A stretch of 8,010 nucleotides of DNA from Gp7-AA6 sp036001245. Lineage in GTDB: Bacteria > Acidobacteriota > Thermoanaerobaculia > UBA5066 > Gp7-AA6. Location: assembly GCA_036001245.1 (NCBI GenBank), contig DASYUL010000025.1, forward strand, positions 1-8,010. Direction: 5' to 3'. Below, one piece after another: positions 1 through 5,935 of this stretch (the first letter of the stretch is position 1; every line of letters starts with the position of its first letter). The translations under genes were made by a program, and so were the position numbers. The notes under the pieces were generated by a model, which saw only the letters and a list, made by a program, of their open reading frames with translations, ran no database searches and was not told the DNA's origin.

Positions 1-1730
1 TCGCGAGCGATGGGCACCGTCGTCGTCTTCGAGTCGTCGTGGACGTCCCGGTCGCTCGCGGCCAGAAGCTTGGCGTACTCCTCGGCGAGCAGGCGCTCGA
101 ACAGCTCGGCGCTGAATTTGTCCCCCTTCGCGACACCGGTCGCTTCGTCGGCCTCGGAAAATGCGGCTGCCTTGTGCAGCCACTCCCAGAGGATGGAGAG
201 GCGGATCTCTCCGGTCGCCATGTCCTCCATGAGGTAGAGGACGTCGTCGTTGCCGAAGAAGTCGGCCGGCTTCAACGCTACCGCCTGGAACCCCTTGCCG
301 AAGGCATTGCCGTACTGCAGGGCGACGCTCAAGAGATCCCGCGCGCCCCGGACGGTGCGCGGCGCCGGCTCGAGCAGAACCAGCGCGTCGGCATCGGCCT
401 CCGTGTAGGTGAGCGCGGGGAAGGGCCGGCCGAGCTGGTTGTCCTCTCCCGCCTTCTCCCAGACCGGCCGGACGATGTGCACCATCTTCCAGTGGGCGAC
501 CCACTTGCCGCTCGCGCCCTCGCGCTGCTCGCGCTCGGCGCCGGCCACGGCCTTCTTCATGCCGTTCGCGACACCGGTCTCCGAGCCCACCGGGATGTTG
601 GTCTCCATGCCGCCCTCCCACAGGGCGAAGCGGCCCTCGCGGTCGGGGGTGTTGCAGGCCCGCCGCACGCGGTCCTCGTAGCTCCGCATGTATCCGTAGG
701 TCATCACGATGGCGTCGATGTTGGGATTGATGAACTCCGGATTCCATGCCATCGCGTCCGAGACGCTGTTGATGTAATCCCAGCGGCCGGTGTTGAAGCC
801 GACGAAGTGCCGCCCGAGCGCCGCGCGGATCTCCATCAGCTGGAAGCAGGCCTCGATCTGCTCGACGAGCACGTAGACCTTGATCGCTCCGTCAGCCAAC
901 GACAGATGTTGCTCGAGCGAGGCCAGCATGCGGTCCCAGAGCGCCGCTTCCTCGGCGGTCTGGATCTTCGGCAGGTAGAAGGCGATCGAAGAGCCGGATT
1001 CCTTCAGACGCTCGTGGTTGTTGACGACGTAGAGCACGGTATCGACGATCGACGCGGAAAACCCCGTGCCGTCGGCCAGGCGGACGTGTCGGTCATCGAG
1101 GTGGAGCCCCCGCGCGCGCCAGATCTTGGTCGTGAAGCCGAGCTGCTGGTGCCAGTCCTCGATGATCGGGCGTCCAAAGAACCCTTGTGCCCACTCGTTC
1201 ATCTCGGCAGCCACTTTCTCGGCCACCTTCAGGAACAGAGGGTCCCGGGCGATGGCGATCTTCAAGTTCCGCTGGTTGTCGAGCGACATCGTGGAGATCT
1301 GGCCGAGCGCGTCCTCGCCGTCGAACATCCAACCGTCCGCTCCGGAGAGCAGTGCATAGGCAACGTTGCGCAGGCCCTGCTCCACGGGTGCGTTCGGCTT
1401 GGTCGCAGGGCCCGTGCCCTGGATCCACTGCCGCTGGAGGTCGGCCGGGATGTCGCTGCCGCTGAACTTGCCGTCGCGGGCGTCCTGGACGTTGATGTGC
1501 GTTCCCGGAATCGTGGTGGCGGGGTCCAGGAACTCTATGCGCTTGCGATCGCGGGCGCGTCGCGCCCGGCGCTCGATCCGAGCCGCCATGAGCGCCCTTC
1601 GCGGCTCGTTCAGGTGAGCGAGGGCGGCGAGCGCCTCCATCGCCTCCGGAGTGAAGACGTCATCGTAGGAGCGCCGGAGGTCGCCACGGACCTGGAGCGC
1701 TTGAGCGTCGCCTTGCCTGCCTCCGATCAT
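1..1730 (-). CDS. aceB: Malate synthase (A-type related), C-terminus cut by window edge
   Basis: It condenses glyoxylate with acetyl-CoA to malate, the second step of the glyoxylate shunt, in the cytoplasm. The frame is open for 576 codons from an ATG at 1730 and has no stop before the left edge. GGGAG lies 8 nt upstream of that ATG. The family signature is clear: the RGLHL segment with the catalytic Arg at about residue 207, YLPK-Q, a Glu in LVEQIE (about 290) and an Asp in GRWDYI (about 318) that should bind Mg2+, and LMED with the catalytic-base Asp at about 503. The 28-residue spacing of the two metal ligands matches what I remember for E. coli AceB. Judged against that enzyme (about 533 aa), some 15-45 residues are missing off the edge. 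Two oddities: the segment between the GEDAL motif and RGLHL is longer than in AceB, and the usual WxAHPG reads WVAHWK (H413, W414). No isocitrate lyase gene is visible nearby. A divergent malate synthase subfamily is likely. Family assignment is firm, exact subtype less so. Confidence 0.92.
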   Translation of the reverse strand, partial: MIGGRQGDAQALQVRGDLRRSYDDVFTPEAMEALAALAHLNEPRRALMAARIERRARRARDRKRIEFLDPATTIPGTHINVQDARDGKFSGSDIPADLQRQWIQGTGPATKPNAPVEQGLRNVAYALLSGADGWMFDGEDALGQISTMSLDNQRNLKIAIARDPLFLKVAEKVAAEMNEWAQGFFGRPIIEDWHQQLGFTTKIWRARGLHLDDRHVRLADGTGFSASIVDTVLYVVNNHERLKESGSSIAFYLPKIQTAEEAALWDRMLASLEQHLSLADGAIKVYVLVEQIEACFQLMEIRAALGRHFVGFNTGRWDYINSVSDAMAWNPEFINPNIDAIVMTYGYMRSYEDRVRRACNTPDREGRFALWEGGMETNIPVGSETGVANGMKKAVAGAEREQREGASGKWVAHWKMVHIVRPVWEKAGEDNQLGRPFPALTYTEADADALVLLEPAPRTVRGARDLLSVALQYGNAFGKGFQAVALKPADFFGNDDVLYLMEDMATGEIRLSILWEWLHKAAAFSEADEATGVAKGDKFSAELFERLLAEEYAKLLAASDRDVHDDSKTTTVPIAR

Positions 1731-1781
1731 CAGCGGGTCTCCCGATTCGAGGATCGTGCTGGCGCACGGTCAGCGGGCTGG

Positions 1782-1790
1782 AGTCTAGCA
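1782..1790 (-). promoter_or_regulatory. Candidate extended -10 element upstream of malate synthase
   Basis: On the minus strand this reads TGCTAGACT, an extended -10-like element (TGn followed by a TATAAT variant) about 52 nt before the malate synthase ATG. No convincing -35 hexamer sits 16-18 bp further upstream. It is the best promoter-like string in the 185-bp gap 1731-1915, but such matches also occur by chance. Confidence 0.25.
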
Positions 1791-1915
1791 TCGCGCCGCT
1801 CTACAGGCCGGACCGACCGGAGCATCAGCGATGAGTGGGGATCGCCTCGGGCGGTTTCCGCACCTCGCCTCCTTCGATCCGTTTCTCAGGCGTGCATATG
1901 CCGCGGCGAGCGACC

Positions 1916-2221
1916 CTATTTCCTCTTGTCGCTCACCTGGAAGAGCAGGGAGTCCGTGACGTGGGTGACGAGGCCATGAAAGGCCTTCTTGACCTTCCGG
2001 AAGCGTGGATCCGAGAAGATCTTCTCGAGCGCTGCGAGGTTTTCCAGGTCGACCTGGACCACCCGCTGCGGGGACGACCCTCCCAGCATGCTCTTGTACA
2101 CGCGGACGGCTTCGACGCCCGAAAACTTCAGCCAGATGTCCTTGCCGGCGCCTGTAAGGTACTTCTCGTACTCGTCCAGCTTCCCGGGAAGGACATCGAA
2201 CCGGTACTCGAAAGTGATCAT
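1916..2221 (-). CDS. Small dimeric alpha/beta-barrel (ferredoxin-fold) protein, NIPSNAP/ABM-like
   Basis: A 101-residue soluble protein without signal peptide or membrane segment. The predicted order is beta (MITFEYRFDV), helix (about residues 14-33), beta (VRVYKSM), beta (RVVQVDLE), helix (about 62-84), beta (THVTDSLLF). This is the single-domain ferredoxin-like pattern of the dimeric alpha/beta-barrel superfamily, which includes NIPSNAP, EthD, Dabb and antibiotic-biosynthesis monooxygenase-like proteins. Such proteins bind or modify small organic molecules, often without a cofactor, but no catalytic residue can be assigned here. The start is fixed by a consensus AAGGAGG 8 nt before the ATG. 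Only 15 bp separate it from the crotonase stop, so the two are very likely co-transcribed and may act on the same compound. Fold assignment is by pattern only; the substrate is unknown. Confidence 0.8.
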   Translation of the reverse strand: MITFEYRFDVLPGKLDEYEKYLTGAGKDIWLKFSGVEAVRVYKSMLGGSSPQRVVQVDLENLAALEKIFSDPRFRKVKKAFHGLVTHVTDSLLFQVSDKRK

Positions 2222-2229
2222 CCGATTGC

Positions 2230-2236
2230 CCTCCTT
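2230..2236 (-). promoter_or_regulatory. Consensus ribosome binding site abutting the crotonase stop codon
   Basis: The minus strand reads AAGGAGG immediately after the TAG of the upstream crotonase gene and 8 nt before the ATG at 2221. It fixes the start of the 101-residue protein and argues for a shared transcript in which this gene is strongly translated. Confidence 0.75.
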
Positions 2237-3013
2237 CTATCTGCCCGTCCAGCAGGCCGCCCTCTTTCCGAGGAACGCGGAGATCCCCTCCTGGGCGTCG
2301 GCCGCCATGGAGTTCATCGACATGACCTCCCTGGCGTACGCGTACGCCTTCGGCTGGTCGAGGTCGATCTGCGAGTAGAAAGCCTGCTTCCCGATGGCCA
2401 GCGTGACGGGGCTCGCCTCTACGATCCGGGCCGCAAGCTTTCGCGTCTCGTCACGGAGCTCGCCAGCGGGCACGACGCTGTTGACGAGGCCCCACTCGGC
2501 CGCCGTCCTGGCGTCGATCCGGTCGCCGGTCAGAAGCATCTGGAGGGCGCGCTTGCGGCCGATGGCGCGGCTCAACGCGACCATGGGCGTCGTGCAGAAG
2601 AGCCCGATCCGGACGCCCGGCGTGGCGAACCAGGCGTCCTCGGACGCCACTGCCAGATCGCAGGTCGCCACGAGCTGGCATCCCGCCGCGGTGGCAATTC
2701 CCTGGACCTCGGCAATGACCGGCTGCGGTATCGACTGAATCCTCGTCATCAGCTCGGCGCAGACGTCGAAGATCTGGCGGTAGTCGTTGATGTCCCTGCC
2801 GACCAGCTCGTTCAAATCGTGCCCCGAGCTGTAGACCTTTCCCGCCGCGGCAAGGATGACGGCGCGCAGCTGTCTCTCCTGACCGATCTGCGCGAGGCAG
2901 TCCAAGAGCTCCCGCATGAGTCCCAACGAGAGGGCATTGCGCCTCTCGGGGCGATTCAGCGTCACGACGGCAACGCAACCCTCCGCCTCGAAACGGAGGT
3001 TCTCGTAGTCCAT
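2237..3013 (-). CDS. Crotonase (enoyl-CoA hydratase/isomerase) family protein, ECHDC3-like
   Basis: 258 residues, the usual length for a crotonase. Visible landmarks are the NRPERRNAL N-terminal motif (about residues 20-28), the first oxyanion-hole segment SSGHDLNEL (62-70), the second at GIATAAGCQL (105-114), CDLAVAS and the FATPGVRIGLFCTTP segment (129-143), and a C-terminal EGISAFLGKR helix. The wording of these segments is close to mammalian ECHDC3. The two glutamates used by true enoyl-CoA hydratases (rat E144 and E164) are replaced by Gln at about 113 and Gly at about 133, as in ECHDC3. Simple 2-enoyl-CoA hydration is therefore doubtful, and an acyl-CoA or thioester substrate is only inferred. 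The ATG at 3013 gives the family length. An in-frame ATG at 3118 would add 35 unrelated residues and overlap the upstream gene, so I reject it. A modest AGG lies 8 nt upstream. It is followed after 15 bp by the 101-residue barrel protein. Confidence 0.92.
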   Translation of the reverse strand: MDYENLRFEAEGCVAVVTLNRPERRNALSLGLMRELLDCLAQIGQERQLRAVILAAAGKVYSSGHDLNELVGRDINDYRQIFDVCAELMTRIQSIPQPVIAEVQGIATAAGCQLVATCDLAVASEDAWFATPGVRIGLFCTTPMVALSRAIGRKRALQMLLTGDRIDARTAAEWGLVNSVVPAGELRDETRKLAARIVEASPVTLAIGKQAFYSQIDLDQPKAYAYAREVMSMNSMAADAQEGISAFLGKRAACWTGR

Positions 3014-3095
3014 TCGGTAAACCTGCTTGCCGCGCTCCTGCTCCGGCCGTTCCGCTGAAGGCGGGGAACCAGCCAAGCCCTGTGGGTCGCCGACT

Positions 3096-3407
3096 CTAAT
3101 GTCCGCAATATTGGGCATAGTCTTCTTCTCCGATCGTCTCGGGGAAACGAGCGCGAACCTCGCCGAGGCATCGAAAGTCCGCGTCGAACTCGACGGCGAC
3201 CACGCGCTGGTCCTGTCCGTCGTAATAACGGAAGACGTAGCGGCCATCCGGCAGCGCCTGTGCATCGATGGCCCGGCTGTCGTCGAAGTTGAGCCCCATG
3301 CGGACCAGCAGGTCGGAAACCGAATAGACGACATCCTTGATCGTCAAGGTCTGTCTGCCGCTCCCAAGGGGGCCGTAGCGGCTCTCGATCAGTGCGGGGC
3401 CCTTCAA
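3096..3407 (-). CDS. Hypothetical protein, 103 aa, TTG start
   Basis: I do not recognise this family. The product would be a soluble 103-residue acidic protein with no signal peptide or membrane helix. A central stretch (about residues 54-76, from GRYVFRYYDG through VVAVEFDADF) looks like two or three beta-strands with a turn, and the C-terminus carries ETIGEEDYAQYCGH with a single cysteine near the end. The only in-frame starts are a TTG at 3407, 16 bp after the upstream stop and with a weak GGGG before it, or an internal ATG at residue 37 that would remove a third of the protein. Gene-like composition, its own frame between two better-supported genes and tight spacing favour a real gene. 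It precedes the crotonase by 82 bp. Function cannot be inferred. Confidence 0.6.
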   Translation of the reverse strand: MKGPALIESRYGPLGSGRQTLTIKDVVYSVSDLLVRMGLNFDDSRAIDAQALPDGRYVFRYYDGQDQRVVAVEFDADFRCLGEVRARFPETIGEEDYAQYCGH

Positions 3408-3423
3408 TCGAGCCCCGGCCCGA

Positions 3424-3642
3424 TCACGTTTCCTGCGGAATCGCCACGGGCCGCTTGAAGATCAGGTGGAGGCCGATCGTCCCGTAAGCGACACCGTCCT
3501 TGTTCGGAGCAATGAGGGGGGCCGAGGAGACGAGCTCCCAGCCTTCGATGCCGGCGCCGTTGATCCACTCCTCCAGCCCGCTCACCATTCCCCCCTCCGC
3601 GTCGCTGAAGATGACCATTCGATCGAAGTATTCCCACTGCAT
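3424..3642 (-). CDS. DUF4177-like small protein, 72 aa
   Basis: A 72-residue protein starting MQWEYFDRMVIF and carrying a central helix with EEWINGAGIEGWELVSSAP and a final strand GLHLIFKRPV. A YExxxV-type first strand, an LN-x-x-G-x-x-GWELV core and a terminal FKRP strand are the pattern of DUF4177 proteins, which are about this size and have no established function. The frame extends upstream to a TTG at 3684, but the ATG at 3642 gives the family length and is preceded by a GGGGGCGAG purine-rich stretch, so I use it. The next gene on the strand starts 16 bp downstream, suggesting co-transcription. No catalytic residues are apparent; a small binding or regulatory role would be a guess. Confidence 0.78.
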   Translation of the reverse strand: MQWEYFDRMVIFSDAEGGMVSGLEEWINGAGIEGWELVSSAPLIAPNKDGVAYGTIGLHLIFKRPVAIPQET

Positions 3643-3682
3643 GATCTCGCCCCCGACTGCTTCCGAGCCTAGCACACGGTTC

Positions 3683-3731
3683 AAAAGAGAAAGTGAGGCT
3701 GGTCAGGCTCTTGCGAGGTGATCAACCAGCC
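3683..3731 (-). terminator. Weak candidate intrinsic terminator after the alpha/beta hydrolase
   Basis: On the minus strand GGCTGGT (3731-3725) pairs with ACCAGCC (3703-3697), a perfect 7-bp stem with a 21-nt loop, followed by the T-rich run CACTTTCTCTTTT. The stem overlaps the end of the hydrolase gene and its stop codon. The loop is long and the T tract is interrupted, so this is only suggestive. If real, it would separate the PAS-hydrolase pair from the DUF4177-crotonase group. Confidence 0.25.
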
Positions 3732-4449
3732 ACGCGCTGGCGGTCTCTCGGGCCGAAGAGTTGAAGCGGAGCTCGCCGTGGTTGAACCACCGCGGAAGGT
3801 AGCGGACCAGGCCGTGTTCGTGTTGCACGTCGGGGCGGATGTTCTCGGAGACGAGGCGCTTTTCAGCCGAGGGGAGCCGGGCTTGCAGGTCCGTGGCGCC
3901 GTCGAGAAGCGTCTGAATGTCGCGCTCGGAGTAGAGAAGGAGACAAGGACGGTCGTGCGACGGAACAGGCCCCAACTTCTCGAGCAGCTCGAGGACATAC
4001 GTCGGGTAGGGCTCGCGGACTCCTGGGCTCGGGAGGTTCTCGAACATCCATTTGCCCTGAGGCGACATCTGCACCATGACGGATGGTGACATCGCCACCA
4101 TGACGTCCGCTGACGACATGAGCGCGAGCCTCCCCCCCAGGCTATGGCCGATCACGGCAGTCCTGCCGAACCGCCGAACGAAGGCGACAGCGGCCTCCAT
4201 CTCGTCGCGCATCGTCGGGCCGATCGGCGACATGTTCTCGCCATGCCCACACAGGTCGATCGCAAGCGCGGCCGTTCCTTTCTCGGCGATGGCCGCAGCG
4301 ATCCCCAGCATGTGGTCCTTCGAGCCGCCGTAGCCGTGGCACACGACTGCGCCCCCGCGCGGCGAGGCCGGCGAGAAGAGAAAACCGGGGATGGCGTGGC
4401 CGTCCGGAGCAGTGAGATCTCTGACCCGGTGAAAGTCCACTTCAGCCAC
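3703..4449 (-). CDS. Alpha/beta hydrolase fold protein (serine hydrolase)
   Basis: 248 residues with the complete landmarks of a serine alpha/beta hydrolase: an oxyanion-loop motif CHGYGGSKD (about 37-45), the strand and turn AIDLCGHGE (63-71), the nucleophile elbow GHSLGG with Ser at 103, the acid in LLYSERD (Asp at about 177) and a His in QHEHGL (His 210 or 212). The family cleaves ester, thioester or amide bonds; the substrate here is unknown. There is no signal peptide, so it should be cytoplasmic. The start is a GTG at 4449 whose first codons overlap the stop of the PAS gene in GTGGCTGA, an 8-bp overlap, with AAGG 6 nt upstream; a second GTG four codons later is possible. The overlap indicates translational coupling with the PAS protein, so expression of sensor and enzyme is probably linked. 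A dienelactone-hydrolase or acyl-esterase type is possible. Confidence 0.88.
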   Translation of the reverse strand: MAEVDFHRVRDLTAPDGHAIPGFLFSPASPRGGAVVCHGYGGSKDHMLGIAAAIAEKGTAALAIDLCGHGENMSPIGPTMRDEMEAAVAFVRRFGRTAVIGHSLGGRLALMSSADVMVAMSPSVMVQMSPQGKWMFENLPSPGVREPYPTYVLELLEKLGPVPSHDRPCLLLYSERDIQTLLDGATDLQARLPSAEKRLVSENIRPDVQHEHGLVRYLPRWFNHGELRFNSSARETASAWLVDHLARA

Positions 4450-4888
4450 CCGACGCCTTGGCCTCGAGAGCCGCGAGCCGGGCGTTCATCTCCTTTTGCT
4501 GTTGCCACCGCGCGGTCACGTCCTGGACCATGGCGGCTGCACCCAAGAGCTCGCCGGTCGGCGCTCGAAGCAGGACGATATTGAACTCGATGGAGATCCG
4601 CGAGCCGTCCTTTCTCAAGGCGGGCACGGCCAGCGGGTCGCGCCCATATTTCGTGACCCCGCTCGCCATGACCCTGGCCCAGCCCTCCCAGTGCCGGGCT
4701 CTCTGGCGCTCGGGCACGATCAGGTCCAGTGACTGTCCAAGCGCCTCCTCCGCCGAGTGCCCGAACGTGGCCTCGGCTCCCGCGTTCCAGAAGCGGATCT
4801 TCCCATCGCGATCTGCGAACAGGATCGCGATCGGGCTGTCCTCGACGATTCTCTGATACATCCAGCCGTGGTCAGCGGTCTCGGTCAT
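4442..4888 (-). CDS. Single PAS domain protein, possible heme-PAS
   Basis: 148 residues made of one PAS domain (about 10-127) and a short helical, probably coiled-coil tail (QQQKEMNARLAALEAK). The PAS hallmarks are present: IAILFADRDGKIRFWN at the start, FGHSAEEALGQSL, IVPERQRARHWEGW, a YGRDPLAVPALRKDGS hairpin, and AAMVQDVTARW at the end. It has no histidine kinase, GGDEF or helix-turn-helix output domain. His 66 in ERQRARHW lines up with the proximal heme ligand in FixL (DRSRHD) and E. coli DOS (DLRPAHPE), so a heme-based gas or redox sensor is possible; a heme-free PAS is equally open. There is no LOV cysteine motif. The frame is open for 332 more codons upstream, over the opposite-strand amidohydrolase, but AAGGAG 6 nt before the ATG at 4888 and the start of PAS similarity fix the start. 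It overlaps the hydrolase gene by 8 bp. Confidence 0.88.
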   Translation of the reverse strand: MTETADHGWMYQRIVEDSPIAILFADRDGKIRFWNAGAEATFGHSAEEALGQSLDLIVPERQRARHWEGWARVMASGVTKYGRDPLAVPALRKDGSRISIEFNIVLLRAPTGELLGAAAMVQDVTARWQQQKEMNARLAALEAKASGG

Positions 4889-4894
4889 GAGATG

Positions 4895-4900
4895 CTCCTT
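4895..4900 (-). promoter_or_regulatory. Ribosome binding site that decides the PAS gene start
   Basis: AAGGAG on the minus strand, 6 nt before the ATG at 4888. It rules out the much longer open frame that continues upstream across the divergent gene. Confidence 0.75.
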
Positions 4901-4925
4901 CGAAGATCGTTCCCTCGATCGGGGT

Positions 4926-4944
4926 GGAGCGTCGGCCACGCTCC
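4926..4944 (+). promoter_or_regulatory. Perfect inverted repeat in the divergent intergenic region
   Basis: GGAGCGT, a 5-nt spacer CGGCC, then ACGCTCC: a perfect 7-bp inverted repeat. It lies between the divergent PAS and amidohydrolase genes, 37 bp from the PAS start and 49 bp from the amidohydrolase start. The position suits an operator for a dimeric regulator acting on both promoters, or a 5'-UTR hairpin. Two weaker symmetries lie close by, GATCG-6-CGATC at 4905-4920 and the palindrome CTTCGAAG at 4898-4905. I could not find convincing -35/-10 pairs for either gene. No T tract follows on either strand, so a terminator is unlikely. Confidence 0.35.
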
Positions 4945-4993
4945 GGACAGCCGGAAGTCGACGCCATAGTGTACCGGGCAGCCTGCCACTATC

Positions 4994-5863
4994 ATGGCGA
5001 TCGTGGCCTCGGACTTTCCCGTCTTCGACGCCCACATCCACGTCGGACCCTATGACCAGATGAAGGAGAGCGCCCGCAGCGTCATGATGGGCGGGCGGGA
5101 CGACCTCGAGCTCCTGGAGAGCGTGCGGAGCTCGGCGGACGAGCTTCTGGACCTGATGGACGCCCAGGGAATCGCGCGAGCCGCCTTGATCAACTCCGTG
5201 GCCCCCGAAGTCATTGGAATCACCGACCTCGTGAATCCCTGGATTGCCCGCTACGTCGAGGGCCACCGCGACCGGCTCGTCCCGGTCGGGGGGATCCACC
5301 CGCGACATTCTCGCGACGTCGCCGGGGACATGAAGAGGCTTCTCGACGACCACCGCCTCGGAGCAATCAAGCTGCACCCACCCCACATGGAGCTGGCGGC
5401 CAACGCCTACAGGATCGATTGCCCTTCTCTCGCCGATGTCTACCGCCTGGCGGGCGAGGCGAAGCGGCCGGTCTTGATCCACACGGGGACGTCCATCTTC
5501 CCCGGCGCGCGCAACGTCTACGCGGACCCGATGGCGTGCGACGACGTGGCGGTCGACTTTCCCGAGACGACGATCGTCCTCTGCCACGCCGGCCGTCCTC
5601 TCTGGTACGAAACGGCGTTCTTCCTCCTCCGGCGGCATCCGAACGTCATGCTCGACATCTCGAGTATCCCGCCGAGAAGGCTTCTCGAGGTTCTCCCGCG
5701 GCTTTCCGAGATGGCCGACCGCGTCCTGTGGGGAACCGACTGGCCGTCCAGGGGGGTCCGGTCGATGCGCCAGAACGTCGAGGAGTTCCTCTCTCTTCCG
5801 CTCTCGGACGCGGTCAGGCGGAAGATCCTCTTCGACAATGCCGCGGCGCTCTTTCCCTCTTAG
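4994..5863 (+). CDS. Amidohydrolase family protein (ACMSD/Amidohydro_2-like TIM barrel)
   Basis: 289 residues, typical for the amidohydrolase-related group that contains ACMSD-type decarboxylases and lactone or amide hydrolases. The metal-site residues of the superfamily appear in order: HxH in FDAHIHVGP (His 14 and 16), His 163 in VLIHTGTS, His 198 in VLCHAGRP and Asp 249 in LWGTDWPS. KLHPPH (126-131) is also a common motif of the subfamily. One divalent metal is expected. Hydrolysis or decarboxylation of a small carboxylic or aromatic-derived compound is an inference; the substrate is not readable. The protein has no signal peptide and is likely cytoplasmic. The ATG at 4994 lacks a strong Shine-Dalgarno; a GTG three codons later (5003) is no better. 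It is the only gene on the plus strand here, divergent from the PAS gene and convergent with the porin gene (72 bp between stops). Confidence 0.9.
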   Translation: MAIVASDFPVFDAHIHVGPYDQMKESARSVMMGGRDDLELLESVRSSADELLDLMDAQGIARAALINSVAPEVIGITDLVNPWIARYVEGHRDRLVPVGGIHPRHSRDVAGDMKRLLDDHRLGAIKLHPPHMELAANAYRIDCPSLADVYRLAGEAKRPVLIHTGTSIFPGARNVYADPMACDDVAVDFPETTIVLCHAGRPLWYETAFFLLRRHPNVMLDISSIPPRRLLEVLPRLSEMADRVLWGTDWPSRGVRSMRQNVEEFLSLPLSDAVRRKILFDNAAALFPS

Positions 5864-5935
5864 CCCGGATTGCTCTTCGACCACCTACCTGGTCCTGAAT
5901 CCTCCGCGAGCGCCACACGACCGAGGCCGAACGAT

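Noticed and set aside
39..1979. A 646-codon plus-strand open frame
   Set aside because: It is antisense to malate synthase, whose motifs are unmistakable. Its translation is a low-complexity Arg/Gly/Val/Leu/Asp mix with no recognisable domain. High GC at third codon positions keeps the opposite strand free of stops.
1835..3058. A 407-codon plus-strand open frame
   Set aside because: It runs antisense across two supported minus-strand genes, the barrel protein and the crotonase, and has composition typical of antisense frames in GC-rich DNA.
3014..3334. N-terminal extension of the crotonase frame
   Set aside because: The added residues do not resemble the family, would overlap the 103-residue gene in another frame, and the ATG at 3013 gives the normal crotonase length.
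4889..5884. N-terminal extension of the PAS frame (an additional 332 codons)
   Set aside because: This stretch is antisense to the amidohydrolase. The Shine-Dalgarno at 4895-4900 and the start of PAS similarity place the real start at 4888.
5879..5894. Small hairpin GACCA-N6-TGGTC between the convergent amidohydrolase and porin genes
   Set aside because: The stem is only 5 bp and no T tract follows on either strand, so it does not support an intrinsic terminator.
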